DNA from: Mycobacterium sp. 1465703.0
GTDB lineage: Bacteria; Actinomycetota; Actinomycetes; Mycobacteriales; Mycobacteriaceae
Assembly (NCBI RefSeq): GCF_001672975.1
Contig: NZ_LZKU01000171.1
Span: 1 to 55,088, forward strand
Length of the DNA stretch: 55,088 nt
Direction of reading: 5' to 3'
Shown: positions 8,531 through 16,276 of the stretch, piece after piece
Numbering within the stretch: the first letter of the stretch is position 1
Layout: every line of letters starts with the position of its first letter
Made by a program: the position numbers and the translations under genes
Notes under the pieces: generated by a model
Told to the model about the DNA's origin: nothing
Databases searched by the model: none
Seen by the model: only the letters and a program-made list of their open reading frames with translations

Positions 8531-9700
8531 TCAGCCGGCCGGTGCGAGGATCAGGCCACTGGTGGGTACGCCGGTTCCCGACGTGACGAGCACGTGTTCG
8601 ACGTTGTCGACCTGGTTGTACGACGTGCCGCGCACTTGGCGCACCCCCTCGGTGATGCCGTTCATGCCGTGGATGTAGGCCTCGCCGAGTAGGCCGCCGT
8701 TGGTATTGATGGGGAACTCTCCACCGAGCGAGAGCCGCTCGACGGTGGCGAAGTCCTTGGCCTCCCCGCGCCCGCAGAATCCCAGCTCCTCGAGTTGGGC
8801 GAACACGAACGGCGTGAAATGGTCGTAAATGAAGGCGGTTTGGATGTCTTGCGGCTTGAGGCCCGAGTCGCGCCACAGCTGGCGGGCCACCACGCCCATC
8901 TCGGGCAGCCCGGTGATCTCGTCGCGGTAGTAGCTGGTCATCATCTCTCCGTTGGCGGCCGCACCCTGGGCGGCGGCGGTGATGATGGCCGGTGGCTGCC
9001 GCAGGTCGCGGGCGCGCTCGGCGCTGGTGACGACGAGAGCGACGCCGCCGTCGCTCTCCTGGCAGCAATCCAGCAGCCGCAGCACGGGTTCGACGATCCA
9101 CCGCGAATTCTGGTGATCTTGCAGGGTGATCGGACGTTGGTAGAACCAGGCATCGGGGTTGGTCGCCGCGTGCTTGCGGTCGACGACCGCGACCCTGCCG
9201 AAGTCCTCGTTGGTGACGCCGTACGTCGACATGTAGCGCTGGGCGTGCATCGCGACCCAGGCCGCGGGAGTGAGCAGTCCGAACGGTGCGTAATGCGCCA
9301 TGAACAACGGTGTTTCGGCCATGCTGCGTCCGCTGCCACCGAACCGGAAGCCGGACCGTTCGTTGAAGGCACGCCAACACACCAGGACGTCGGCGACACC
9401 GGTGGCGACGGCCATTGCCGCATGCACCACCGTCCCGGCTGCCGCGCCGCCGCCGTGATGGACGCGGGAGAAGAAGCTCAGGTCGCCGATGCCGACATTG
9501 CGGGCGATGTCGATCTCGTCGCTGGAGTCCATGGTGAACGTGACCATGCCGTCGACGTCGCTGGGCGTAAGACCCGCATCGTCAAGCGCGGCGCTGACCG
9601 CTTCACACGCCAATTGCAGCTCGCTGCGCCCGGATTCCTTGGAGAACTCGGTCTGGCCGATCCCGACGATGGCCGCGGCGCCCGGCAGCGTAGTGGTCAC
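8531..9700 (-). CDS. Thiolase-fold lipid-transfer protein/aldolase, Ltp2-like
   Basis: A 389-residue thiolase-superfamily protein (AAIVGIGQTEFSK start, INTNGGLLGEAYIHG near the C-terminus). Where thiolases have the nucleophilic Cys, this one has VHHGGGAAAG, so it cannot act as an ordinary thiolase. Ltp2 of the cholesterol igr operon has the same feature. With a DUF35 partner, Ltp2 performs a retro-aldol cleavage of a beta-hydroxyacyl-CoA whose beta carbon is tertiary. Its location beside ChsH1-, ChsH2- and ChsE-like genes supports the same chemistry here. The GTG start at 9700 overlaps the MaoC stop by 4 nt. The DUF35 partner is probably the protein at 11275-11673. Substrate is unknown. Confidence 0.83.
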   Translation of the reverse strand: MTTTLPGAAAIVGIGQTEFSKESGRSELQLACEAVSAALDDAGLTPSDVDGMVTFTMDSSDEIDIARNVGIGDLSFFSRVHHGGGAAAGTVVHAAMAVATGVADVLVCWRAFNERSGFRFGGSGRSMAETPLFMAHYAPFGLLTPAAWVAMHAQRYMSTYGVTNEDFGRVAVVDRKHAATNPDAWFYQRPITLQDHQNSRWIVEPVLRLLDCCQESDGGVALVVTSAERARDLRQPPAIITAAAQGAAANGEMMTSYYRDEITGLPEMGVVARQLWRDSGLKPQDIQTAFIYDHFTPFVFAQLEELGFCGRGEAKDFATVERLSLGGEFPINTNGGLLGEAYIHGMNGITEGVRQVRGTSYNQVDNVEHVLVTSGTGVPTSGLILAPAG

Positions 9701-10146
9701 GCGCCGACCCCGCCGAGCAGGCTGAGCACCGCGGTGCCGGAAACGTGATCGCCCAGACTGTTGGAAGCCTTGAACGTCACCTCGACGAAGTTCTCGCCGC
9801 CCGATCCCTCGGTCTTGCCGGTCACACTACCGGTGAAGCGCAGTGGATCGTCGGGAAAGCACGGCACGCCAAGGCGAATCGACAGGTTCTTCACCATCGC
9901 TTCGGGCCCGGCCCAATCGGTGAGGAAGCGCACGCAGTAACCGTTGGTGGTCAGGATGTTCATGAACAGGTTCGGCGAGCCCTGCTGCTTGGCGTAGTCG
10001 CGGTCGTGGTGCACCGGCATGAAGTCCCGGCTGGCGATCGCACCGGCGACGATCATCGTTGTGGTGATCGGTATTTCGAGCGGGGTGACCTCGTCGCCGA
10101 CCGAAATGTCTCGCCATGGCAAAGTGCGGGTGGCGGTCGTCGTCAT
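9697..10146 (-). CDS. MaoC-like enoyl-CoA hydratase subunit, ChsH1-like
   Basis: A 149-residue single hot-dog hydratase. The stretch ASRDFMPVHHDRDYAKQQGS has the Asp41 and His46 expected for catalysis, and the following NLFMNILTTNGYCVRFLTDW closely recalls ChsH1 (Rv3541c). ChsH1 pairs with ChsH2 to hydrate the steroid side-chain enoyl-CoA. The ATG at 10146 overlaps the upstream acyl-CoA dehydrogenase stop (ATGA), and its own stop overlaps the Ltp2-like GTG; translation is coupled on both sides. The reading frame stays open upstream to 10416, but that part lies over the dehydrogenase gene and is not coding. The predicted partner is the MaoC protein at 11673-12218. Confidence 0.87.
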   Translation of the reverse strand: MTTTATRTLPWRDISVGDEVTPLEIPITTTMIVAGAIASRDFMPVHHDRDYAKQQGSPNLFMNILTTNGYCVRFLTDWAGPEAMVKNLSIRLGVPCFPDDPLRFTGSVTGKTEGSGGENFVEVTFKASNSLGDHVSGTAVLSLLGGVGA

Positions 10147-11267
10147 GCGTGTCCTTCCGAATGGGTTGCGCCGTAGGTTGCACCGAGTCGGGCCAGCTGC
10201 GCCGAAGCGGGACCGAGGGTCAGCTCGTTGTGCTTGGCCCACAGGAAATACCGGTGCAGGGGATAGGTGACGTCGATGCCGATACCGCCGTGTACGTGCT
10301 GTGCGGTGGCGGCCACCCGGGCGCCGGCCTCGGCGGCCCAGAATTTCGCGATGTGCGCCGCGCGGTCGTCCGGACGGCCATGCGCGATCAGCCAGGCCGC
10401 CTGCCAAGTGGTCCACCGGATCGCCTCGACGTCGATGAAGGCGTCGGCCATGCGCTGCTGCACCGCCTGGAAGCTGCCGATCGGGCGGCCGAATTGCTCA
10501 CGGGCGCAGGTGTATTCGGCGGCAATGTGCAGCGCCCGCTCGGCGACACCGAGCTGGATTGCGCACAGCGCCACCAGAGCACGGGTGTGCAGTGACTCGA
10601 CCACCCCGGCACCGGCGATCACGTCCGCTGCGGAAACGATTGCGCCGTCCAAGAATACGTCGGCGTGTGGTTCGCGGTTGGTGGTCGGCACCGGGCGAAT
10701 TTCCACGCCGGCGGCGTCGCGGGCCAGCAGGAACAGGCCCACAGTGCCGTCGTCGACAGCGGCGGGAATCAGCACCGTGTCGGCGAGTTGCGCGGCCGGC
10801 ACCACCTCCTTGGCGCCATCGAGGCGCCAGTTCGGGCCATCGCGGCGTGCGGTGGTGACCGGGCGTGCCGGGTTTGAGCGGCCCGGTTCGGTCAATCCCG
10901 TTGTCATAACCCGGGATCCGCTGACCACGCCTGGCAGGAATCGCTGTTGCTGTTCGTGGTTGCCGTGCCGGGCGATCGGGTCGGCGCCCAGCACCAGCGT
11001 CGGGTAGGCGGGCACCGGCGCGACGCTGTAGCCGACCTCGGCCAGCAGTACCCCGAGTTCCACGAAGCCGCCACCGTTGCCGCCGACCGACTCGGGCAGC
11101 GCGGTGCCCAGCAGGTCGGCGGCGGCCAGCTCTTTCCACAGCGCGTCGTCGTAGCGCACGTCACCGGCTTCCAGCTCGGTCAGCCGTTCCGGCGTGGCGC
11201 GGCGCTCGAACAGATCCCGCGCCAGTTTGGCGATCGTCTCTTGCTCTTCGGTGAAGGAGAAGTCCAT
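10143..11267 (-). CDS. Acyl-CoA dehydrogenase, ChsE1/FadE28-like subunit
   Basis: A 374-residue acyl-CoA dehydrogenase (MDFSFTEEQETIAKLARDLF start; QHVHGGIGIDVTYPLHRYF near the C-terminus). The middle domain is short and divergent (TTGLTEPGRSNPARP), typical of FadE28-type subunits that work only with a second, FAD-binding partner. The ATG at 11267 starts 8 nt after the DUF35 stop; an upstream GTG/ATG extension to 11315 would overlap that gene. With the FadE at 12237-13421 it probably forms a heterotetramer that introduces the alpha-beta double bond into the side-chain CoA ester. The heterotetramer is established for ChsE1-ChsE2 and inferred here. Confidence 0.85.
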   Translation of the reverse strand: MDFSFTEEQETIAKLARDLFERRATPERLTELEAGDVRYDDALWKELAAADLLGTALPESVGGNGGGFVELGVLLAEVGYSVAPVPAYPTLVLGADPIARHGNHEQQQRFLPGVVSGSRVMTTGLTEPGRSNPARPVTTARRDGPNWRLDGAKEVVPAAQLADTVLIPAAVDDGTVGLFLLARDAAGVEIRPVPTTNREPHADVFLDGAIVSAADVIAGAGVVESLHTRALVALCAIQLGVAERALHIAAEYTCAREQFGRPIGSFQAVQQRMADAFIDVEAIRWTTWQAAWLIAHGRPDDRAAHIAKFWAAEAGARVAATAQHVHGGIGIDVTYPLHRYFLWAKHNELTLGPASAQLARLGATYGATHSEGHA

Positions 11268-11274
11268 GACGGTC

Positions 11275-11673
11275 CTAGGCTTTCGGCCGGACCTGGTGTA
11301 GCACCAGGTCGTCATCGAACGTCTGGAAATGGACCTCGACCGGCATTCCGGGGGTTATATCGGCGGGGTTGATGCCGGTCAGGTTGGACACCAACCGTAC
11401 CCCCTCGTCGAGTTCCACCAGCACGACGACGTAGGGGTACTCGAAGAACGGGAACTTGGGTTCGTGCGGCATCACGTAGCTGTAGACGGTGCCGCGGCCC
11501 GACGACTCGATCGCCTCCCACTCCAGTGACCGACAGTGCGGGCACATCGGGCGGGGCGGATGACGCAGCTGCCCGCAGCCATCGCAGCGCTGGATCAGAA
11601 GTTTGTTCTGCCGCAGCCCATTCCAGAAGAACTCGGTGTCCGGGGTGATCGCCGGAGCCAGACGGGCCGCCAT
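11275..11673 (-). CDS. DUF35 OB-fold/zinc-ribbon protein (split C-terminal half of ChsH2)
   Basis: A 132-residue DUF35 protein. The N-terminal helix (TEFFWNGLRQNKLLIQRC) leads into a zinc ribbon with Cys30, Cys33, Cys44 and Cys47, then the OB-fold (GRGTVYSYVMPHEP, YVVVLVELDEGVRLVSNL). In Mtb ChsH2 the DUF35 domain is fused after a MaoC domain and binds Ltp2 to make the active aldolase. Here it is a separate gene whose ATG overlaps the MaoC stop (ATGA at 11671-11674 on the minus strand). It likely bridges the hydratase and the Ltp2-like aldolase. The combined length of the two pieces (313 residues) is close to that of fused ChsH2. Confidence 0.87.
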   Translation of the reverse strand: MAARLAPAITPDTEFFWNGLRQNKLLIQRCDGCGQLRHPPRPMCPHCRSLEWEAIESSGRGTVYSYVMPHEPKFPFFEYPYVVVLVELDEGVRLVSNLTGINPADITPGMPVEVHFQTFDDDLVLHQVRPKA

Positions 11674-12218
11674 CAGTTCGCCGGCCTGAAACGCAGCACC
11701 CGGAATCGCTGTCGGCCCAACACCTCACCGTGCTGGTCGGTGTAGGTCGTCAGCCAGGTCAGGAAGAAGCCGGTGCCCAGCGCCGTCTTCTTTTCGTCGG
11801 AGACCGACTCGTAGACCGTGGTCGCGCTGATCTCGTCGCCCAATCGTGGGTAGCGCTCGATCTCGAATTCCGAATTCGTCGCCACCGTGCTGGTGTAGCC
11901 CGCCTCATCGAGGAATGCCGTGGGATTGCTGTGGATCTCGACCGGCGCCCCACCCCGCTCACCGATTCCCTCCAGCTTCGGCGACGGCATCGTCCAGGTT
12001 TGCAGCATGACCGGCGGCGACACGATGCCGCCGAACCGTGACGACGCGGCGAACGCCGGATCGATGTAGACCGGATTCATGTCGGCCATGGCGTACGCCC
12101 AGTGCCGAATCATCGGCTGATTCACCGGGTCCGGCGCCAGCGAGGGCTTGCCGGTACCGCCGGTCGGCTGGCCGACGAGGGCCTTGACCTTGGCCCTGAC
12201 GGTTTCTGAGTCGGTCAC
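11673..12218 (-). CDS. MaoC-like protein, N-terminal half of a split ChsH2
   Basis: A 181-residue hot-dog protein. The hydratase motif is degenerate: MADMNPVYIDP has Asp46, Asn48 and Pro49, but Tyr51 where the catalytic His is expected. It is therefore more likely the structural or CoA-binding partner of the ChsH1-like subunit than a hydratase alone. GTG at 12218 follows a strong ribosome site (GGAGGA, 12228-12233). The stop overlaps the DUF35 gene by 4 nt. The order MaoC then DUF35 is the same as in ChsH2, which supports either gene fission here or fusion in the cholesterol operon. Function is inferred from that parallel. Confidence 0.84.
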   Translation of the reverse strand: MTDSETVRAKVKALVGQPTGGTGKPSLAPDPVNQPMIRHWAYAMADMNPVYIDPAFAASSRFGGIVSPPVMLQTWTMPSPKLEGIGERGGAPVEIHSNPTAFLDEAGYTSTVATNSEFEIERYPRLGDEISATTVYESVSDEKKTALGTGFFLTWLTTYTDQHGEVLGRQRFRVLRFRPAN

Positions 12219-12236
12219 TGAGTTCTGTCCTCCTTG

Positions 12237-13421
12237 CTATTTCGCGGCCCGAAGGTCGCGCGGCGCCCGGGGCATGCCCAACCCGGCCATGGCGATGATG
12301 TCACGTTGAATTTCGTTGGCGCCGCCGCCGAAGGTATTGATAACGGCCTGGCGGTAGGCGGATTCCAGGGCGCCGTGCAGCGGAGCCTCGGCCCCGCGCC
12401 GCACCCCGTTTCCTTCCAGGACCTCGAGCAACTCCCGGGCGACCTGCTGGGTGAGCTCGGTGCCGAACACCTTCGCCGCCGACGCCTCGCCCATGGTGAG
12501 CACCCCCTTGGTCATCGCCGCGTTCACCCGCAGGTTGACGAGTTTGTACGCGGCGACTTGGGCTTCGACCCGGGCCAGCGTCGATCGCACCCAAGGTTGG
12601 TCGATGACGCGGCCACCGTCGAGCTCGGTGCTGACGGCCCAGTCCAGGGTCTTCTCGAACAGCGGCTCGAGCGCGCCGAGATTGCCCAGAGCGGCGCGTT
12701 CGAAGTTCAACTGCGTGGTGATCAGTTGCCAGCCTTGATTTTCCGCACCGACCAGCGCACTGACCGGCACCCGGACGTCATCGTAAAAAGTGTAGAACGT
12801 CGAGATACCCGGCATGGTGTGCAGCGGCTGCCAGGAGAACCCGGGAGAGGAGGTCGGCACGATGAGGATGGAAATACCCTTGTGCTTCTTGGCATCCGGA
12901 TCGGTGCGCACCGCCAGCCAGATGTAGTCGGCGTAGGCGGCGCCGCTGGTGAACATCTTTTGGCCGTTGATCACGTACTCGTCACCGACACGGACGGCCG
13001 TGGTCCGCACCGAGGCCAGGTCACTGCCGGCGCCCGGCTCGGAGTAGCCGATGGCGAACTCCACGGTGCCGTCCAGAATCGCCGGTAGAAACCGCTGCTT
13101 CTGCTCGTCAGTGCCGTAGTGCATCAGCGTCGGCCCGACGGTGTTGAGCGTCACCAGCGGGATGGGCGCGCTGACCCGGCGCGCCTCTTCGGAGAAGATG
13201 AACTGCTCGATGGCCGAAAAGCCCTGTCCACCATATTCTTTAGGCCATCCGACGCCCAGTAGATTCGCGGCGGCCAGGGCCCGGATGCATTCGCGCACCG
13301 CGGGCCCGCCCTCCATCCGCTCGCTGACCGCGGCGACGCGCTCCGGCGTCATCACGGTTTCCAGCGTCGCGCGGATTTGGGTGCGCAGCTTCTCTTGTTC
13401 TGGCGTGTACTCGAGGTCCAT
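12237..13421 (-). CDS. Acyl-CoA dehydrogenase, ChsE2/FadE29-like subunit
   Basis: A 394-residue acyl-CoA dehydrogenase. It reads MDLEYTPEQEKLRTQIRATL, then GVGWPKEYGGQGFSAIEQFI, AIGYSEPGAGSDLASVRTTA, INGQKMFTSGA, and GGGANEIQRDIIA at the C-terminus. The sequence follows Mtb FadE29 (ChsE2) closely from memory. It has the FAD-binding region and the EIQR tail, so it is the natural partner for the more divergent FadE at 10143-11267. It begins 4 nt before the end of the P450 gene spacing, with an ATG at 13421, inside a tightly packed operon. The substrate is inferred to be a short side-chain acyl-CoA on a bulky ring or branched skeleton. Confidence 0.88.
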   Translation of the reverse strand: MDLEYTPEQEKLRTQIRATLETVMTPERVAAVSERMEGGPAVRECIRALAAANLLGVGWPKEYGGQGFSAIEQFIFSEEARRVSAPIPLVTLNTVGPTLMHYGTDEQKQRFLPAILDGTVEFAIGYSEPGAGSDLASVRTTAVRVGDEYVINGQKMFTSGAAYADYIWLAVRTDPDAKKHKGISILIVPTSSPGFSWQPLHTMPGISTFYTFYDDVRVPVSALVGAENQGWQLITTQLNFERAALGNLGALEPLFEKTLDWAVSTELDGGRVIDQPWVRSTLARVEAQVAAYKLVNLRVNAAMTKGVLTMGEASAAKVFGTELTQQVARELLEVLEGNGVRRGAEAPLHGALESAYRQAVINTFGGGANEIQRDIIAMAGLGMPRAPRDLRAAK

Positions 13422-13425
13422 CGGC

Positions 13426-14622
13426 TCAGGCCCCCATCCGCACCGGCATGCGTTTCACCCCGGGGACCATGGTGGCCCGCATCCTGTTTACCTCGCCCAC
13501 CAACTCCATGCCGGGGAATCGGCGCAGCAGCTCCTCGAAGAGCACCGTTGCTTCCAGACGCGCCAATTGCGCACCCACACAGGAGTGTTCACCGCAGCCG
13601 AAGGCGATGTGTGGGTTCGGGTGACGGGTCACGTTGAACTCCTCGGAGTCGGGGCCGAACACCTCTTCGTCCCGGTTGGCCGACCCGTACAGCATCACCA
13701 CCACCTCGCCAGCGGCGATGCGTTGACCGCGGATCTCGACGTCGGCGGTCGCGGTGCGGGCCATGTGCACCACCGGACTGTTCCACCGCAGCATCTCCTC
13801 GACGGCCAGCGGGATGCCAGCCGGATTCTCAACCAGCAGGCGGTATTGGTCGGGATGGGTGATCAACGCCAGCGTGCCGAGCGCGATCAAGTTGCGGGTG
13901 GTTTCGTTGCCGGCCACCAACAGCAGAAAGGCAAAGTTCAGCAGGTCTTCATCGGTCAGCCGGTGTTCGTCGATCTCGGCCTCGGCCAGCACCGACAGCA
14001 GGTCGTCGCGCGGTTGCACGCGCCTGGCCGCGATCAGCTGCTGGAAGTACTCGTAGAGTTGCCCGGCCGCCACCGCCGAGTCCAGCTCGATCTCCGGATC
14101 GGCCGTTCCGGTGGCCGCATCCGACCAGGCGCGGAATTGTTCCCAGTCATCGGGCGGGGCCCCGATCAGTTCGGCGATCATCCGGGTGGGCAGCGGAGCG
14201 GCGATCTGTTCGGCGAACTCGTGCACCGAGCCGGGTTCGATGCCGTCGAGAATGCCGCGCACGATCTCGCGGATCTTTGGCTCGAGCACCGAAACACGGC
14301 GCCGGGTGAATCCGGAGTTGATCAGCTTGCGCATCTGCCGGTGCCGCGGCGGGTCGGTGAAGATGAGACTGCCCTGCTGCACCGGGTTGGGCATCTGCGG
14401 ATCGGGGATCGTGATGCCCTGGGTAGAGGTGAACAGTGCCGGGTTGCTGGACACGTAGCGGATGTCCTCGTACTTCAGCAGGGCCCAGAAGTTGGTGACG
14501 TCGTTCCAGCACACCGGCGCCGTCGCGCGCAGCTCCCGGTAGGCGGGGTAGGGGTCGCCCGCATAGAAGTCGGGGGAGTGCAGCGGGAAACTCGGCGAGC
14601 GCAGCGGCGGATGAGTCTGCAC
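13426..14622 (-). CDS. Cytochrome P450, first gene of the catabolic operon
   Basis: A 398-residue soluble bacterial P450. The I-helix motif is AGNETTRN, the ExxR helix is AVEEMLRW, and the heme ligand is Cys348 in FGCGEHSCVGAQLAR. The N-terminus lacks a membrane anchor. In the cholesterol pathway CYP125 and CYP142 oxidise the terminal methyl; this gene holds the matching position and probably hydroxylates a terminal methyl of the substrate. I cannot assign a CYP family number by eye; CYP125/142/124/268-type relatives are the obvious candidates. GTG 14622 follows GAGGGG. The promoter has a TAATCT -10 lying inside a 21-bp palindrome (14653-14673), so expression should be repressed by a dimeric regulator. 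Confidence 0.9.
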   Translation of the reverse strand: MQTHPPLRSPSFPLHSPDFYAGDPYPAYRELRATAPVCWNDVTNFWALLKYEDIRYVSSNPALFTSTQGITIPDPQMPNPVQQGSLIFTDPPRHRQMRKLINSGFTRRRVSVLEPKIREIVRGILDGIEPGSVHEFAEQIAAPLPTRMIAELIGAPPDDWEQFRAWSDAATGTADPEIELDSAVAAGQLYEYFQQLIAARRVQPRDDLLSVLAEAEIDEHRLTDEDLLNFAFLLLVAGNETTRNLIALGTLALITHPDQYRLLVENPAGIPLAVEEMLRWNSPVVHMARTATADVEIRGQRIAAGEVVVMLYGSANRDEEVFGPDSEEFNVTRHPNPHIAFGCGEHSCVGAQLARLEATVLFEELLRRFPGMELVGEVNRMRATMVPGVKRMPVRMGA

Positions 14623-14652
14623 GGTAAGCCCCTCTCGCAGGACACCCGATCC

Positions 14653-14673
14653 GACAGATTAGGCCAATCTGTC
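14653..14673. promoter_or_regulatory. 21-bp palindromic operator over the P450 operon -10 element
   Basis: GACAGATT, five bases, then AATCTGTC: a perfect inverted repeat with 8-bp arms. On the minus strand the hexamer TAATCT (14656-14661) inside it has the form of a -10 element, with a start near 14648 and a 26-nt leader containing GAGGGG. A repressor bound here would block RNA polymerase. The size and symmetry suit a TetR dimer, most simply the regulator encoded at 6845-7450. Confidence 0.65.
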
Positions 14674-14745
14674 TGCCGACTGTGTCTACTCCGCGCCGCC
14701 GCATGCTGTCAATACGACGCCAAAATATTGAAATAGCACGGTTTT

Positions 14746-14801
14746 CATCTGATTGACGATTGACGGCGGACACGCGGAGGTGTACACCAAGTGATCAGAT
14801 G
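14746..14801 (+). promoter_or_regulatory. Candidate promoter and dyads before the aldehyde dehydrogenase
   Basis: CATCTGAT (14746-14753) and ATCAGATG (14794-14801) are inverted copies 40 bp apart. Between them lie TTGACG (14760-14765), 17 bp, then TACACC (14783-14788), a plausible -35/-10 pair. The -10 falls within the perfect palindrome GGTGTACACC (14779-14788). The ribosome site GGAGGA is at 14805-14810. This dyad differs from the one controlling the P450 arm, so a second regulator is possible. Confidence 0.4.
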
Positions 14802-14815
14802 ACCGGAGGAAGCAC

Positions 14816-16276
14816 ATGGCTGATTCGCCCGCTCTTGTCCAGACCTACCAGCTCTACATCGACGGCAACTGGGTCGAGCCGCAGGACGGCCGCTACGACG
14901 ACCTCTCGCCGTCCACCGAGGCCGTCATCGCCACCGCACCCGACGCGAGCGTCGCCCAGGTCGGCGACGCCATCGCGGCCGCGCGCCGCGCGTTCGACAG
15001 CGGGCCCTGGGGCACCATGACCGCCGAGCAGCGCGCCGGGTGTCTGAACCAACTGGGCGAGGCGCTGACCAAGCACGCCGACGACTTCTTCGCGCTGTCC
15101 CAGGCGGAGTGGGGTTGCATCGCCAACGAGCGCATGATGCAGATCGACGGCGCCGGGTTCATGTCCATGCATGCCGCCCAGCTCGCCACCCAACTGGTCG
15201 ACCAGGAGGTCAGCGGCATCAGCGCCGGAACCACCTTGCTGCGGCACGCGCCGCTAGGTGTCGTATCGGTGCTGACGCCGTGGAACTTCCCGCACTGCCT
15301 GAACGTCATGAAGCTGAATCATGCTCTGGCAGCTGGAAATACGGTGGTGCTCAAGCCCTCTCCGCTGACGCCGCTGGCCGGGTTGGCGCTGGCGCGGCTC
15401 ATCGACGAACACACCGACATCCCGCCGGGCGTGGTCAACGTGGTCACGCCCTCAAGCGTCGAGGCGGCCAAGCTGCTGACCACCGACCCGCGCATCGACA
15501 TGGTGAGCTTCACCGGCAGCTCGGTCGTCGGTCGCCAGGTGATGTCCGCCGCCGGGGACACGATGAAGCGCATCCTGCTGGAGCTGGGCGGCAAGTCGGC
15601 CAGCGTCGTGCTCGACGACGCCGTCGTCACCGACGACATGCTGCGGCAGATGCTGTTCGAATCCTGTTCGCTGCATGCCGGACAGGCCTGCATCCTGCAC
15701 AGCCGGCTGCTGTTGCCCGATTCGCTGCACGACGACCTCGTCGATCGGCTCGCCGCGTTGGCCCGCGAGGTCAAGGTGGGCGACCCCACCGATCCCGACG
15801 TGCAGATGGGTCCGCTGATCAGTGCGGCACAACGCGACCGGGTCGAGGCGCACATCGCCGGCGCCCGCAGCGACGGGGCGAAGCTGGTGACCGGCGGCGG
15901 CCGGCCGGCCGGTCTGGACGTCGGCTACTACGTCGAACCGACGATCCTGACCGGGGTGGAGCCGAATTCGACTATCGCCCAAGAGGAAGTCTTCGGTCCG
16001 GTGTTGACCGTGCTGCGCTACCGCGACGACGACGACGCCGTCGCGATCGCGAACAACTCGCAATACGGGCTCTCCGGCGCGGTGTGGGGCGACGACGTGG
16101 ACCGCGCCGTCGGCGTCGCGCGCCGCATCCGCACCGGTCAGATCGCGGTCAACGGCATCAGTCCCGGTGGCGCGCCGTTCGGCGGCTTCAAGCTCAGCGG
16201 CCTGGGCCGCGAGGGCGGCGGAATCGGCGGTTTGCATCAGTACATGGAACCGATGGCCATCGGGGTTCCGGCGTGA
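14816..16276 (+). CDS. NAD(P)-dependent aldehyde dehydrogenase
   Basis: A 486-residue ALDH-superfamily enzyme. Asn157 (TPWNFPH), Glu256 (LLELGGKSA) and Cys292 (HAGQACILHS) form the expected catalytic set, and FTGSSVVG is the cofactor turn. It converts an aldehyde to a carboxylic acid. It faces away from the P450 operon across 193 bp and is followed by an overlapping CoA-transferase gene (GTGA at 16273-16276). The sensible job is to oxidise the aldehyde made by P450 plus alcohol dehydrogenase and hand the acid on for CoA activation. The start has a strong GGAGGA site. Substrate is inferred. Confidence 0.9.
   Translation: MADSPALVQTYQLYIDGNWVEPQDGRYDDLSPSTEAVIATAPDASVAQVGDAIAAARRAFDSGPWGTMTAEQRAGCLNQLGEALTKHADDFFALSQAEWGCIANERMMQIDGAGFMSMHAAQLATQLVDQEVSGISAGTTLLRHAPLGVVSVLTPWNFPHCLNVMKLNHALAAGNTVVLKPSPLTPLAGLALARLIDEHTDIPPGVVNVVTPSSVEAAKLLTTDPRIDMVSFTGSSVVGRQVMSAAGDTMKRILLELGGKSASVVLDDAVVTDDMLRQMLFESCSLHAGQACILHSRLLLPDSLHDDLVDRLAALAREVKVGDPTDPDVQMGPLISAAQRDRVEAHIAGARSDGAKLVTGGGRPAGLDVGYYVEPTILTGVEPNSTIAQEEVFGPVLTVLRYRDDDDAVAIANNSQYGLSGAVWGDDVDRAVGVARRIRTGQIAVNGISPGGAPFGGFKLSGLGREGGGIGGLHQYMEPMAIGVPA

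Noticed and set aside
11671..11675. Frameshift breaking a fused ChsH2 gene
   Set aside because: The ATGA junction is the normal coupling seen throughout this operon, and each half has a complete domain, so a true split is more likely than an error.
15040..16272. N-terminal extension of the CoA-transferase frame
   Set aside because: This part lies in another frame of the aldehyde dehydrogenase gene and is Arg-rich nonsense; the conserved domain begins at GTG 16273.
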